The position numbers and the translations under genes are program-made. From NCBI RefSeq assembly GCF_039839275.1, contig NZ_JBDOQP010000003.1:1-64000 (forward strand): 64,000 nt of DNA, read 5' to 3'. The DNA is from Aerobium sp039839275 (GTDB lineage: Bacteria; Pseudomonadota; Alphaproteobacteria; Rhizobiales; Rhizobiaceae). Of the stretch, positions 8,395 to 16,983 are shown one piece after another; the stretch's first letter is position 1; each line of letters begins with the position of its first letter. The notes beneath the pieces were generated by a model, which saw nothing but the letters and a program-made list of their open reading frames with translations, searched no databases and had not been told where the DNA came from.

Positions 8395-9008
8395 ATCCAG
8401 TGCCTCAGAATCGGATGGCCGGCTGGCAGTTGGTGTGGCTTCTCTTCGCCATGGAAGTAGACGATCCGAGCATCACCCAGCCCGCGCTTCTTCACGGAGC
8501 CCTTGAACGAGACAACGGCGCCCGGAAACTCATCGTCGATGAAGCGATGCGGGTAGCTGCGCACATGGTCCATGTCGTTTTCGCCCTTGTGCTCGGCTGC
8601 GATGTGCTCGTGGCCGACCGGAACCAGCGCCACGCCGTTGCAGGCGCGCGCCGGCTTGTAAGGGTCCCGAGGCAGCGCGAACCGATCCGCCGTCGTGCAG
8701 TAGGCCGCCAGGTGGTCGCAATTGCCCGTGACGACGGTGTCGAGCCCGACGAGGATCATCGGAACGCCCATCTCATAGGGCTTGATGCAATCCGCGTAAC
8801 CGCCGCTCCCGAGGCCAGGCACAACCATGCGCGTGATTGCGCTGTCCATCTTGCGGGCGCGGTCGGTGTAGCAGACGAAACGGAACTGCACTGTGAGGTT
8901 GCGGGCAAAGCCGCGATAGAGCTTCTCGACCCAGCTTTCATCGTAGATCTGGCTGAAGGACTTGGACTTATCGTTCGCGTCCCAGAGAAGCGTGCAGACG
9001 GTCAGCAT
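8391..9008 (-). CDS. Glycosyltransferase-like (GT-A fold) protein
   Basis: 205 aa from ATG 9008, coupled to the preceding gene (TGATG) and overlapping the next start (ATGA). The N-terminus (MLTVCTLLW...) runs into WVEKLYRGFARNLTVQFRFVCYTDR, then MVVPGLGSGGYADCIKPYEMGVPMILVGLDTVVTGNCDHL. The strand ending VGLDTVVTG occupies the place of the L-D-x-D metal/nucleotide-sugar motif of GT-A enzymes, although only one aspartate is present. This suggests a divergent nucleotide-sugar transferase. Neighbours include an acyltransferase and a DUF115-like protein. The target (virion, lipopolysaccharide or DNA) cannot be told from sequence. Confidence 0.6.
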   Translation of the reverse strand: MLTVCTLLWDANDKSKSFSQIYDESWVEKLYRGFARNLTVQFRFVCYTDRARKMDSAITRMVVPGLGSGGYADCIKPYEMGVPMILVGLDTVVTGNCDHLAAYCTTADRFALPRDPYKPARACNGVALVPVGHEHIAAEHKGENDMDHVRSYPHRFIDDEFPGAVVSFKGSVKKRGLGDARIVYFHGEEKPHQLPAGHPILRHWI

Positions 9009-9172
9009 CAGGCTTTGGCCGCGTCAATCTTCGCCCAGGCATCCTCGCAGGGTTTGCAATCCGGCTTCTGTCCCGAGACCCATTCCTGCCCGCACTGGTC
9101 GCATACCCATCCGCTAGCATCGGGCGCCAATCTCGGCACGGATGGATATGTCGGATTCTTCGCGTTGCTCAA
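9008..9172 (-). CDS. 54-aa zinc-ribbon-like protein
   Basis: Starts with TTG at 9172, inside the stop of the upstream gene (TTGA), and stops at 9008 overlapping the next ATG, so it fits the operon base for base. It carries CDQC (residues 24-27) and CKPC (39-42), a compact four-cysteine zinc-binding pattern, with a tryptophan in each half. No further domain is present. It may be a structural zinc finger or redox module; no function is claimed. Confidence 0.6.
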   Translation of the reverse strand: MSNAKNPTYPSVPRLAPDASGWVCDQCGQEWVSGQKPDCKPCEDAWAKIDAAKA

Positions 9173-9681
9173 TTCACCCACCTATGCCGTTTGGCGTTCC
9201 AATCTGCGGGCACTGACAGCGATTTGTAGCCATTGCGGCGATACACTTCGCCAGCAGCGACATCGCGCTCTACGGCTGCCCCTGCAGCCACGACAGCGCC
9301 TTTGCCGATGCGGATGCCCGGCAGAACGATCGCGCCGGCGCCGATCGCGGCGCCGTCTTCAATCACAACGGCCCAATGTTCACCGTCTCGAAGCAGTTCG
9401 TCGCGATAGCCGGTCTTGTCGGTGAACGGCCACATGTCGTTTGCGAGAACAACATTTGGTCCGAGGAAGACGTCGCTACCGACACGGAACCCCGCACCAG
9501 CCATCACGCCGCCCGATACGATGACACGATCGCCGTAGACCGAGCCGTCGAGCATCGCGAGTGGTGAGACGCTGCAACCCCGCCCCATGACGGTGCCGCG
9601 CGTGATCGACGCGAATTGCCAGACGCGGGTGCCCTCACCAAGCGTCACGCTGTCGTCGACATGGGCGAGCGGATGGATCAT
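9169..9681 (-). CDS. Hexapeptide-repeat acyltransferase (left-handed beta-helix)
   Basis: 170 aa from ATG 9681 (MIHPLAHVDDSVTLGEGTRV), chosen because it overlaps the upstream stop (ATGA); GTG at 9693 is possible. Imperfect isoleucine/valine-rich hexapeptide repeats run through residues 1-145 (VTLGEGTRVWQFASI, IEDGAAIGAGAIVLPGIRIG, AVVAAGAAVERDV), the signature of WlbB/WbbJ-like sugar N- or O-acetyltransferases that use acetyl-CoA and act as trimers. The closing NGYKSLSVP segment is also typical. Together with the adjacent glycosyltransferase-like gene it suggests modification of a sugar, an unusual content for a head gene cluster. Confidence 0.82.
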   Translation of the reverse strand: MIHPLAHVDDSVTLGEGTRVWQFASITRGTVMGRGCSVSPLAMLDGSVYGDRVIVSGGVMAGAGFRVGSDVFLGPNVVLANDMWPFTDKTGYRDELLRDGEHWAVVIEDGAAIGAGAIVLPGIRIGKGAVVAAGAAVERDVAAGEVYRRNGYKSLSVPADWNAKRHRWVN

Positions 9682-9914
9682 CGACGTGGACACGGTGGTG
9701 GACCTCTGTCGGGAATAGGCAGAGCAACAGATGACCAGCCGCGAACGGCATCGTGCCACGGGTCCCCCTGTCCATTGTAGTCGGCCCATGCCCCCGAAAC
9801 GCCGCACTTGCATTCCATCCGGATGAGGCCGGAGAAGATGCCCTTGAACTTTGGTTTCGGAGCGGCGCCGCAACTAGGGCACGGTCCAATCTCTGTGCGA
9901 GGGCGGTAGGTCAT
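9678..9914 (-). CDS. Lar-like restriction alleviation/zinc-finger protein
   Basis: 78 aa from ATG 9914. The core has CPSC (residues 12-15) and CKC (35-37), with WADYNGQGDPWHDAVRGWSSV after them. This is the arrangement of the Lar family, in which two cysteine pairs are followed by an aspartate/tryptophan helix. Lar of Rac prophage relieves type I restriction by modulating the methylase. Members are very short and divergent, so the function here is tentative; another small zinc protein is possible. Confidence 0.5.
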   Translation of the reverse strand: MTYRPRTEIGPCPSCGAAPKPKFKGIFSGLIRMECKCGVSGAWADYNGQGDPWHDAVRGWSSVALPIPDRGPPPCPRR

Positions 9915-10531
9915 GCGTCCAATGCCTCAGTCAGCGTCATTTTTGGATAAGCCGTCAGCGACGAGATCGCGCTGCAGTTGATGACCTTGATGCTGTTCGC
10001 AGCCAGAACCTTCGCCCCGGCGTCGATTGCGCGGCGCCAGCGGCCGATCGTGCTCAGTTTCGGGTTCGACAGCGGCAGCGGGTGGTCACCGTGCCAATGC
10101 GTCCCGGCCTTGATGTTCATGTCGTAGCCGACGAGGATGATCTTCGTCGCTCCGAAGTGCGCAGCAAGATTGAGGGCTCCAAACCCGGAGTTTCCACCCC
10201 ATCCGATCGTGCCGGCTGGCCCGAGGTTGATGCGATCATCGCCGCGAAGGCATTTCACGTAGCGGATGCCCCAATCGGCATTGCGCGCCCTGGGGCTGAT
10301 GGACATTTTCAGGCCCTTGAACTCGGGACAGCCATTGTTCTCTTCCCACCACTTGAAGTCACAGGCGTAGAGCGCATCGGCCCACGGCGCGAGCTTCCAC
10401 GAACTGTTGACGGCTATGCACTTCACCTTGCCGCGCGCCGGTTCGAGGTCGACACCTGACGCGCTTGGGCCGCTGGCAACGATGATGCAGGTTTCACCAG
10501 TCCAGTCGGGATACCATGCCGGCCTACGCAA
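9911..10531 (-). CDS. DUF115/MptE-like or glycosyltransferase-29-like protein
   Basis: 206 aa from ATG 10531 (MRRPAWYPDWTGETCIIVASGPSASGVDLEPARGK). The IVASGPSA loop, the following VNSSWKLAPWADALYACD segment and GNSGFGALNLAAHFGATKIILVGYDM match the Rossmann-like fold shared by DUF115 (MptE-like) and some sialyltransferase-like proteins frequent in tailed-phage genomes. Substrate is unknown. It lies between the fibre-like gene and the Lar-like/acyltransferase genes and overlaps both neighbours, so it is part of one transcription unit. Confidence 0.55.
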   Translation of the reverse strand: MRRPAWYPDWTGETCIIVASGPSASGVDLEPARGKVKCIAVNSSWKLAPWADALYACDFKWWEENNGCPEFKGLKMSISPRARNADWGIRYVKCLRGDDRINLGPAGTIGWGGNSGFGALNLAAHFGATKIILVGYDMNIKAGTHWHGDHPLPLSNPKLSTIGRWRRAIDAGAKVLAANSIKVINCSAISSLTAYPKMTLTEALDA

Positions 10532-11579
10532 GCTTGAGCGGCCCCTGTGGCTTTTCAGCCTTCACGACCGCGTCTTTCCCGTCGCGACCGCGCTTTGCAG
10601 CCAGCGTCCAGTGCTTGGCCTGGCTGTCTGGCTTCTCTTCCGTCGCGTCGACATCGCAGTGCCAGAGTGAGCCGCCCCACGTCACCGTGTCGCCCTTCTC
10701 ATAGGAGCGCCCTTCCTTGAAGACGCCGCGGTAGATCATTGCCGGGATGCCGAGCTCGACCTTAAAGGACTGTTCGCCCTGATCGAATGACAGGAGCACC
10801 GTGCGACCGTCATCCATAAGCGTCGCGTCGAAGTCGGAGAGCGAGAAACCGTCTCGAGGTTTCGGAATAGCCGCGACCTTCTCGACGATGCTCCGCTCTA
10901 TTGCGGCCATGTCCGCATCCTTGCCGACGACCTGGCCAAGTTCCTTCGTGGATCCATCCGTCATGGTGGCCACAAGGCACCCATTCCGGTCGATCAACAT
11001 GCTCGCGAGACCGACGCCGTCTTTTGCGACGGGCAGAGCGGCAACGGCCTTCTGAGTGGCTTCCTCAATCAGCGGGCGGACATCATCGACCGTGACCGAC
11101 TTGCCGTCCTGCGGTGCCGGAATGGCGGCGACAGCATCTTTCACCAGTGAGGCCGCGACAGTGGCCAGTTCTTCGACCGTCGGCGCCTTTGGCTGCGCAT
11201 CCACGGCCGACTGTACCGCCGTTTCGATCTCTGGGCGCAGATCGTCGATCGTCACTGTCTTGACCGGCTCAGGCTCGGGGATAACCGCGATCGCATCCGC
11301 CACGATCTTGTCCACGTCTGGCAGAACGGGGATCTCAGGTATGACGATGCCGTCCACCGATCGCCGCAGTTCCGTGACCTGATCGGCTAGGGAGCGACGA
11401 AGGCCATCAACGTCCGTCTTGACTGCATCAAGGTCGGATGCGTCGACTGAAGGCCGCGGCGCGGCGTCAATCTTCCTCTCAAGCGCATCGAGCCGGTCAA
11501 CGATCGGGCGCAGGCTGTCAGCCAAATGCACCTTCACAGCACCGACGATCTCGGCTCCGAATGCCTTGCCGTCGAACAT
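10524..11579 (-). CDS. Coiled-coil, fibre-like structural protein with C-terminal carbohydrate-binding-like module
   Basis: 351 aa from ATG 11579 (TGATG overlap with the portal stop). Residues 1-80 are heptad-rich, residues 85-195 contain three similar repeats (IDDLRPEIETAVQSAV, VEELATVAASLVKDAV, VDDVRPLIEEATQKAV), and residues about 280-335 form a module with YRGVFKEGRSYEKGDTVTWGGSLWHC resembling chitin-type carbohydrate-binding domains. A short collagen-like RGRDGKDA follows. Such proteins next to portal genes are usually minor virion or fibre components. The sugar-binding end agrees with the adjacent sugar-modifying cassette, which is inference. Confidence 0.65.
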   Translation of the reverse strand: MFDGKAFGAEIVGAVKVHLADSLRPIVDRLDALERKIDAAPRPSVDASDLDAVKTDVDGLRRSLADQVTELRRSVDGIVIPEIPVLPDVDKIVADAIAVIPEPEPVKTVTIDDLRPEIETAVQSAVDAQPKAPTVEELATVAASLVKDAVAAIPAPQDGKSVTVDDVRPLIEEATQKAVAALPVAKDGVGLASMLIDRNGCLVATMTDGSTKELGQVVGKDADMAAIERSIVEKVAAIPKPRDGFSLSDFDATLMDDGRTVLLSFDQGEQSFKVELGIPAMIYRGVFKEGRSYEKGDTVTWGGSLWHCDVDATEEKPDSQAKHWTLAAKRGRDGKDAVVKAEKPQGPLKLA

Positions 11580-12940
11580 CAGCGGAGCCCCTTATAGATT
11601 TCGGCCAGCGCGTGAGCGGCCTGCTCGCGCATCGCGTTGTCGTTCGCCACGGAATCGGGCGACGGATCACTCGCAGGAGAGTTGCCGCCTTCAATCAACT
11701 GTTCATCGCGCGCGGCGATGGCGGCCAGGCTGTGATCCTGCTGCTGCAGATAGATCGTGTCGCCGCCCTTGACTGGTGCAAGATTGAGCTTGCGGCGCTG
11801 CTCGTCGAGCGTTGCGATGCCCTTGGCTTTCTGCGCCACGTCGTACTGGGTCGCCGTGTCCATGCGCAGCAGGTCGTCAAGGTCGAACTCAGTGCCGAGA
11901 TTTGCGCCTGCGCCGGCTTCGCCGTTGAGCCCGAGCCCTTCGTCAAGAAGCACTTCGATCGCCTCGATCAGCACCTGCAGGCACTGCGAATAGTAGATCG
12001 TGAGTTGCGACTGGATATTGTTGTAGGACGGCGGCTGCCCGACGCCGATCATGAATGAAGGGACGTGATAGACGCCGCAGATGACTTCGGACGTCCAGCG
12101 GAGCTGCTCAATGAGCTGGCTGTCGACGTTTTTGGCCCGCATGGCGCTATAGGTCAGCCCGTCGCCGAGAACAGCAACCTTGCCCGAGTTCTTGCCGGAA
12201 AAGTTGGTGTCCCAATACTCCTTGAGGCGCTTCGCCGTCTCTTCTGCGATCGGCCCTGGCGCCGTCAGAACACCGCCCGGCTGTGCACCGTTCTGAAAGA
12301 ACAGCGTGCTGTCGTTTTGGATGGCCAGGCCCTGCATGGCAGCCAAGCCGCCGGCAAAGATCGGAGATAGCCCCACAAGAGGGTGGAAAAAGCAGTTGTA
12401 GCGATCGTGGATGATCTCCGACGCCGGCACGACGATCTGCCGATCGAGACCTGACAGGTGGTCGGCGCTCAGATCGTAATAGACGGCGCCATCGTCAGAG
12501 ACGAGCGGCCTTACCAGGCTGGGCTCAAGCACATAGAGAGCGACGACGCGGCCGCGGTTGTCGCGCTGTTTCAGCACATAGGTGTTGCCGCTCTGAAGCT
12601 TCGACAGCACCCAGCTCTCGAAGAACTGAATGCGGCTCTGGTAGCGGTTGGGCTTCGTCAGAACGCCGAAATTCCGGTTCTCCACCTCACCCCAGATGCC
12701 GTTCTCGTCACGCTGGACAAGGCGAACGCGCATCTTTGCAATGTCCGACGCGATCAGCGTTCGGCAGGCAAAATCAGCAGGGTTGGAGAGCACCGTATCG
12801 CGGCGCACTTCCACGTTCTGCTGCCATGCGCCCGAAAAGCTCTCACGGACGAGCGAAAACCACCCGCCACCCCGCGAGACGGGGGACATCGCCTTCTGCT
12901 CAGACGCCGTAAACGGGACTGGCACGCCAAGGATGCGCAC
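11579..12940 (-). CDS. HK97-family portal protein
   Basis: 453 aa from GTG 12940, two bases after the preceding stop and with AAGG upstream; the frame is open further to 12991 but that overlaps the neighbour. Family hallmarks: FACRTLIASDIAKM, NRYQSRIQFFESWVLSKLQSGNTYVLK, the DRY/H segment ASEIIHDRYNCFFHPLVGLSPI, and WTSEVICGVYHVPSFMIG in the C-terminal half. The portal forms a dodecameric ring at one capsid vertex through which the terminase pumps DNA. It lies between the capsid and connector genes, separated only by a 74-aa unknown gene. Confidence 0.92.
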   Translation of the reverse strand: MRILGVPVPFTASEQKAMSPVSRGGGWFSLVRESFSGAWQQNVEVRRDTVLSNPADFACRTLIASDIAKMRVRLVQRDENGIWGEVENRNFGVLTKPNRYQSRIQFFESWVLSKLQSGNTYVLKQRDNRGRVVALYVLEPSLVRPLVSDDGAVYYDLSADHLSGLDRQIVVPASEIIHDRYNCFFHPLVGLSPIFAGGLAAMQGLAIQNDSTLFFQNGAQPGGVLTAPGPIAEETAKRLKEYWDTNFSGKNSGKVAVLGDGLTYSAMRAKNVDSQLIEQLRWTSEVICGVYHVPSFMIGVGQPPSYNNIQSQLTIYYSQCLQVLIEAIEVLLDEGLGLNGEAGAGANLGTEFDLDDLLRMDTATQYDVAQKAKGIATLDEQRRKLNLAPVKGGDTIYLQQQDHSLAAIAARDEQLIEGGNSPASDPSPDSVANDNAMREQAAHALAEIYKGLR

Positions 12941-12942
12941 GA

Positions 12943-13167
12943 TCAGGCCTTGGCTTCCGAGATGCGCTTGCGAAGCTCCGCGTCGTCCCACCCCATATAA
13001 GGGCGCTTCCCGTGGATGCGTTCGTACTCTGCGCGCAACTCAGCGGTGCTGTCGACAACGGGCTCCGGCGCCGCTGCGACCAGGTCCCTGCGCCCATAGA
13101 TCGCATCGTGGATCTTGGCAAAGCGCGGGTCTTTCGCGGTCAGCATGCGTGTACGATAATTGTTCAT
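12943..13167 (-). CDS. 74-aa protein of unknown function
   Basis: Starts at ATG 13167 with a GGAG site. Basic N-terminus (MNNYRTRMLTAKDPRFAKIHDAIYGRRDLV) and a C-terminal helix (WDDAELRKRISEAKA). It lies between the capsid and portal genes with only 2 nt to portal. I do not recognise a family; a small head accessory protein is possible. Confidence 0.65.
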   Translation of the reverse strand: MNNYRTRMLTAKDPRFAKIHDAIYGRRDLVAAAPEPVVDSTAELRAEYERIHGKRPYMGWDDAELRKRISEAKA

Positions 13168-13188
13168 CGGACGTCTCCAGGAAGGGAA

Positions 13189-13214
13189 GCCGGCCGCAGT
13201 TTCCCGCGGCCGGC
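13189..13214. terminator. GC hairpin after the capsid gene
   Basis: A perfect 9-bp stem (GCCGGCCGC at 13189-13197 with GCGGCCGGC at 13206-13214) and 8-nt loop lies 16 nt after the capsid stop on the minus strand, followed by TTCCCTTCC. It may partially terminate or protect the capsid mRNA 3' end. A similar but longer hairpin follows the major tail gene. Confidence 0.5.
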
Positions 13215-13230
13215 GGTGTTGCGTCAGCCC

Positions 13231-15246
13231 TTACGAGCTGGGCATGCCCCAGTTGACCTCGTCGAGAACGGCCACAGCGGAGGCGCGGCGCTTCTTCCAG
13301 TTCAGGATACGCTCCGCGCGGAACGCCACCGAGTTGGTCTGGAACATGGAGACCATGGTCGTCGCCGTACCGTCCGAGGATGCGTTGGTCGGGTTGTCCA
13401 GCATCTGCAGCGACGCTTCACGGGACATGTCGACCTGGACGCCGCCTTCGTCGCCGAAGTAGATGTCCGACGCATTGACAAGCGCCACAAACCCGCCTGC
13501 CGACACCGGAGCGAGATACTCCGACGTGATGACGGGGATGCCTTCGAAGGTGCCACCCATCATGTTCAGGCCGGGGAACTCGGTCTGACCAAGCGGGTTG
13601 CGAAGGAGCGAGAGCGCCAACGCGGTGTTGGTCGACATGACGTACACCGCAGTTGTCGGCGGGTTGTTCGCGGCAATGAACGTCGCCCAGAGCGCCCGAA
13701 TATCCTCGCGGATGGCATCGGCGTCGTTGCCGGTCGACGCGATCGCGCTGACACCGTTCGTGATGGACGCCGGAGACACGCCGGCCGAGGCCGATACCGA
13801 CGGGTTGATGAACGTGGTGTCGATACGAGCCGCCACCGCTGCAGCTAGGCTGTTGCGCAGGAGAGTATCCGCCGACGGGCTGGACTTGCGCAGCAACTCT
13901 TCGGTCACGACCGAGATGGCTGCAACCTTCAGCTCGTCCAAGGTCGTTCGATCGAAATCGAACGCCGTCAACGGCTTCGGCTTTCCTTCGCCCACCCAGT
14001 ATCCGGTGCCGCCGCCCGTCTGAGTGATCAGGGGCGTCCGGAAGGGAATGTTCATGAGCGAGGGGATGTTTCCGACGCCGAACTTGCCTACGATCGTCAT
14101 CGGGCGAAGGAACTCGGCGAAGTCCGCATAGACATCCGTCTCCGCGCCGACAAGGTCAGCAGCCCAGTTGCCGGAAATGGAAGACCCGGCAGTAACTGCG
14201 GCCTTGGTCAGAAGGGCGGTTACGGCCGAATCCTCACCATAGAGACGCTTGGCGATCTCACGGGCGGGCTCATGGTCAAGGTGCGAAAGAGCCTTTGCCC
14301 GAGCGAGGCGCGCGAACTCGATACCAGGCGCCGCCTTGGCAGACTTCACTTGGACCGGGGCGCGGACATCACGGGACGCTGCACCTTCATTCGAATTCCG
14401 CGCGTCGACCGGACGGGCCTCGTTGACCTTGGCCTTTTCCAGTGCACGGAACCGCTTCAGGTCGCCATCGATCTGGCTGACCTCGGATTCGAGCGTGTCG
14501 AACTCTTCCTGCTCAGCCTCATCTGTTGACCGGCCGCTCTCCGCAGACTTGGTCATGATCTCTTCCATGCGGCCAGCGTTTGCGGCGCGCTTCTGTTCAA
14601 GAGCAGCAATCTGCTCAGCAATGGTCTTCATTGTCGTGGCCTCCTTCGGCCTCAGGTTCACTGGTTTCGTGGATTTCCCCCGAGGCGCCGGGGCAGACTT
14701 CGCCGGACGCTCTATGGTGCCAGTCGCGGCTGGAGCGTTCGTGTCGAATTGCTTGATGACCGCGACACCAGCCGGGTCCATGTTCTTGATGCTCGTCATC
14801 ACCGCGTCGGGCTGGGCCGGGATCGTGACGGCGGACAATTCGTAGACCTCCGATTCGACGAACCGGATACCGTTGGTCCCTTCGATGAAGGCGTATTCGA
14901 TGGCGCGGAAGCCGATGGAGACGGCGCGGACCAGCCCGAGCTTGATCGACTGCCAGGCCTCTTCGATGCGGTCGCGCAGGAGGCCGTCTTCCGCGATCTG
15001 CGGAATTTCTGCCTCGAAGGTGATGCCGTCCTCGGTCGGCTTGTCGAACTTGACGGTGCCGATCGGCTTTTTCGCGTCGTGCTGCCAAAGAAACGGCATC
15101 GGATTTTGGAACTTGACGCCCATCGGCTCGACGATGTCGCCAACGCGGTCGACAGCAGGCGTGGTCGCGATGCCGCGAATGATGCGCTTGTCTTCGCTCA
15201 CCGACTTGATGGTCAGATATGAATATGCGCGGCGCGTCACAGTCAT
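13231..15246 (-). CDS. Prohead protease-major capsid protein fusion (HK97 type)
   Basis: 671 aa in one frame. Residues 1-165 are an HK97-type U35 prohead protease with catalytic candidates H56 (FLWQHDAKKPIGTV) and S110 (LVRAVSIGF). Residues about 206-320 form the coiled-coil delta (scaffold) domain, and 320-671 the HK97-fold capsid (NWAADLVGAETDVYADFAEFL, GYWVGEGKPKP, EELLRKSSP, AVYVMSTNTALAL). In most phages protease and capsid are separate genes of about 200 and 400 aa. An internal ATG at 14631 with a perfect Shine-Dalgarno could also release a stand-alone 466-aa delta-capsid, so both fused and nested products are plausible. Cleavage between the parts by the protease itself is inferred. Confidence 0.93.
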   Translation of the reverse strand: MTVTRRAYSYLTIKSVSEDKRIIRGIATTPAVDRVGDIVEPMGVKFQNPMPFLWQHDAKKPIGTVKFDKPTEDGITFEAEIPQIAEDGLLRDRIEEAWQSIKLGLVRAVSIGFRAIEYAFIEGTNGIRFVESEVYELSAVTIPAQPDAVMTSIKNMDPAGVAVIKQFDTNAPAATGTIERPAKSAPAPRGKSTKPVNLRPKEATTMKTIAEQIAALEQKRAANAGRMEEIMTKSAESGRSTDEAEQEEFDTLESEVSQIDGDLKRFRALEKAKVNEARPVDARNSNEGAASRDVRAPVQVKSAKAAPGIEFARLARAKALSHLDHEPAREIAKRLYGEDSAVTALLTKAAVTAGSSISGNWAADLVGAETDVYADFAEFLRPMTIVGKFGVGNIPSLMNIPFRTPLITQTGGGTGYWVGEGKPKPLTAFDFDRTTLDELKVAAISVVTEELLRKSSPSADTLLRNSLAAAVAARIDTTFINPSVSASAGVSPASITNGVSAIASTGNDADAIREDIRALWATFIAANNPPTTAVYVMSTNTALALSLLRNPLGQTEFPGLNMMGGTFEGIPVITSEYLAPVSAGGFVALVNASDIYFGDEGGVQVDMSREASLQMLDNPTNASSDGTATTMVSMFQTNSVAFRAERILNWKKRRASAVAVLDEVNWGMPSS
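14631..14646 (-). promoter_or_regulatory. Internal ribosome binding site for the capsid half of the fusion
   Basis: AAGGAGG (14646-14640) lies 8 nt before an in-frame ATG (14631), codon 206 of the protease-capsid frame, exactly at the start of the delta domain (MKTIAEQIAALEQKR). Translation from here would yield free 466-aa capsid precursor in excess over the fused protease. Confidence 0.7.
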
Positions 15247-15282
15247 GACGACCTCCGATCTATTGTCGATTTCAGGGGTTGC

Positions 15283-16983
15283 TCAGCCGAAGACGAGCAT
15301 CTGGTACTCTGGAGCTCGCTTCGGCTCCGGATTTCTGCTCATCAGCTTCGCTGCGTTCAGCATGGCGATGAAAGGGTCAATCTTCGCGGTTCCGGACACT
15401 TGCTTTGTGACCGCGCGAGCCGACCCCTTTAGTATCTCTTTGGCGTTTTCGACTGACCACTTCATCAGCGGCTGGCCCGGATGCTTGAGGGTCCCATCAG
15501 ATAATTTGCGCGCGACACCAATGATCACGTCGTTGAGAAACCCGCCCTGCCCGATGCCGGTGATTGTCCCGCCCTTGGCGTCCGTCTCGAACCCCGCCGC
15601 GATCAAGGCGTCGACCAGTGCCGGCAGCCCCAGCTTATCGACGCCGACCCCCTCTTTCTCAGGGAGCAATCCCGCGTCTCGCACCTGGCAGCAGAGCGCG
15701 ACAACCTCATCAAGGTCTTGCGTCGGCTTCTGACAGAAGATGAGATCCCCATCTTTCGCGAAGTCACGCAGTTGCTCGGCAATCTCCTTGCGGCGCCTTA
15801 GAACGATCGGATGAGCCCATGCTCGGGACCAGACCAGCCAATGCCTAGTGCCGCGCTCTCGCCCGATCACCGTAAAGCCGAGTAGATCGTCAAGACCGCC
15901 GCCGTCGATGCCGATGGTGGCGACTTCGCAGCGACACAGCAGCGCTTCGAGTGCGAGCCCGGCTTCCGCGGCATCGAGCCAATAGTCTGTGCCAGACCAA
16001 CGGTCGCGGCGGTTGCGAAGGCCGATCTCCACGTTCAGATGCTTGGCCAGGAAGGTTTGAAGGTCTTCACCCTCCTCGCCCTCGCCCTTCATAATCTGCC
16101 GCAACTTCCTCTCAAGCCACTCCTGACGCACCGACCGCCCCAGGTTCGGGTTGGTGATGCGAAAGTTGGCCGGAAGCAAGTGGCCGTCGTCCTCGATCAT
16201 TTCGGGCGGGAACTCGTAGAGAACCGGCAAACTGCGTGGGTCGTCGATGATGCCATCGCGGACGTCGCGGAAATACGCCAGTTTCTCCTTGAACACACCG
16301 GATGGAGGCTCGTCACTTTGGGTCGAGAGATAGATCGCGAAGCCCTCTGGCCTCGATATCATGCCTCCGGTCGCCTCTTGGAGCATCGCTCCAGCGCCAT
16401 CGCGCTTTCCGAACAGCCACAACTCGTCGACGAGGATGAACGCCGCTTTCTTGCCCCCGACGGTTTCTGAATCCGCAGCGACGACCTTCAGCTTGGCATT
16501 CGTCCGGCGATGCGTGATCGTCCTGACATTCTCCTGCACGTGCAGCAGGTCCAGAAGTTCCGGGTCGGCAAAGACCATGTCGCGCGCGGGTTCGAACGAA
16601 TTCTTGGCGATCTCGATCGTCGGCGCCAGGATCAGCAGTTCGGCCGACAAGCGCCAGTTGCGGATCAGCGCAGTGAGCATGATGCCGGCAGCGATCGTGC
16701 TCTTCGTGTTTTTCTTCGATATGAGGAGGAAGAACTCCTCGACCAACCTGGTCGCAGACTTATGGTCGTAGGCGCCAAATATGGCGCGCACGAAGTCGAA
16801 TACCCATTCCTCGCAGCACTCCCCGAATGTCGGACTGCCAGCGATGTCTACGACGCGGAGTGACTTGAAGACGGAAAGCGCGGCCTCCGCCTCATCTGGG
16901 AACAGCGGGTCGAACGGGATTAGCGACCGCCCCTCGATGATCCTGTCTCGCCAGTCCAAGCAGGCGGTAGACCAAACCTTCAT
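15283..16983 (-). CDS. Terminase large subunit
   Basis: 566 aa from ATG 16983, overlapping the small-subunit stop (ATGA). The N-terminal ATPase has a deviant Walker A (ISKKNTKST, residues 88-96), Walker B VDEL preceded by AAFIL (180-188), and coupling text YLSTQSDEPPSGVF. The C-terminal RNase H-like nuclease begins with IGIDGGGLDDLLGFTVIG, with further acidic residues downstream. This is the Terminase_1 family found with HK97-type heads. It cuts concatemeric DNA and drives it through the portal. Located directly upstream of the capsid operon. Confidence 0.95.
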   Translation of the reverse strand: MKVWSTACLDWRDRIIEGRSLIPFDPLFPDEAEAALSVFKSLRVVDIAGSPTFGECCEEWVFDFVRAIFGAYDHKSATRLVEEFFLLISKKNTKSTIAAGIMLTALIRNWRLSAELLILAPTIEIAKNSFEPARDMVFADPELLDLLHVQENVRTITHRRTNAKLKVVAADSETVGGKKAAFILVDELWLFGKRDGAGAMLQEATGGMISRPEGFAIYLSTQSDEPPSGVFKEKLAYFRDVRDGIIDDPRSLPVLYEFPPEMIEDDGHLLPANFRITNPNLGRSVRQEWLERKLRQIMKGEGEEGEDLQTFLAKHLNVEIGLRNRRDRWSGTDYWLDAAEAGLALEALLCRCEVATIGIDGGGLDDLLGFTVIGRERGTRHWLVWSRAWAHPIVLRRRKEIAEQLRDFAKDGDLIFCQKPTQDLDEVVALCCQVRDAGLLPEKEGVGVDKLGLPALVDALIAAGFETDAKGGTITGIGQGGFLNDVIIGVARKLSDGTLKHPGQPLMKWSVENAKEILKGSARAVTKQVSGTAKIDPFIAMLNAAKLMSRNPEPKRAPEYQMLVFG

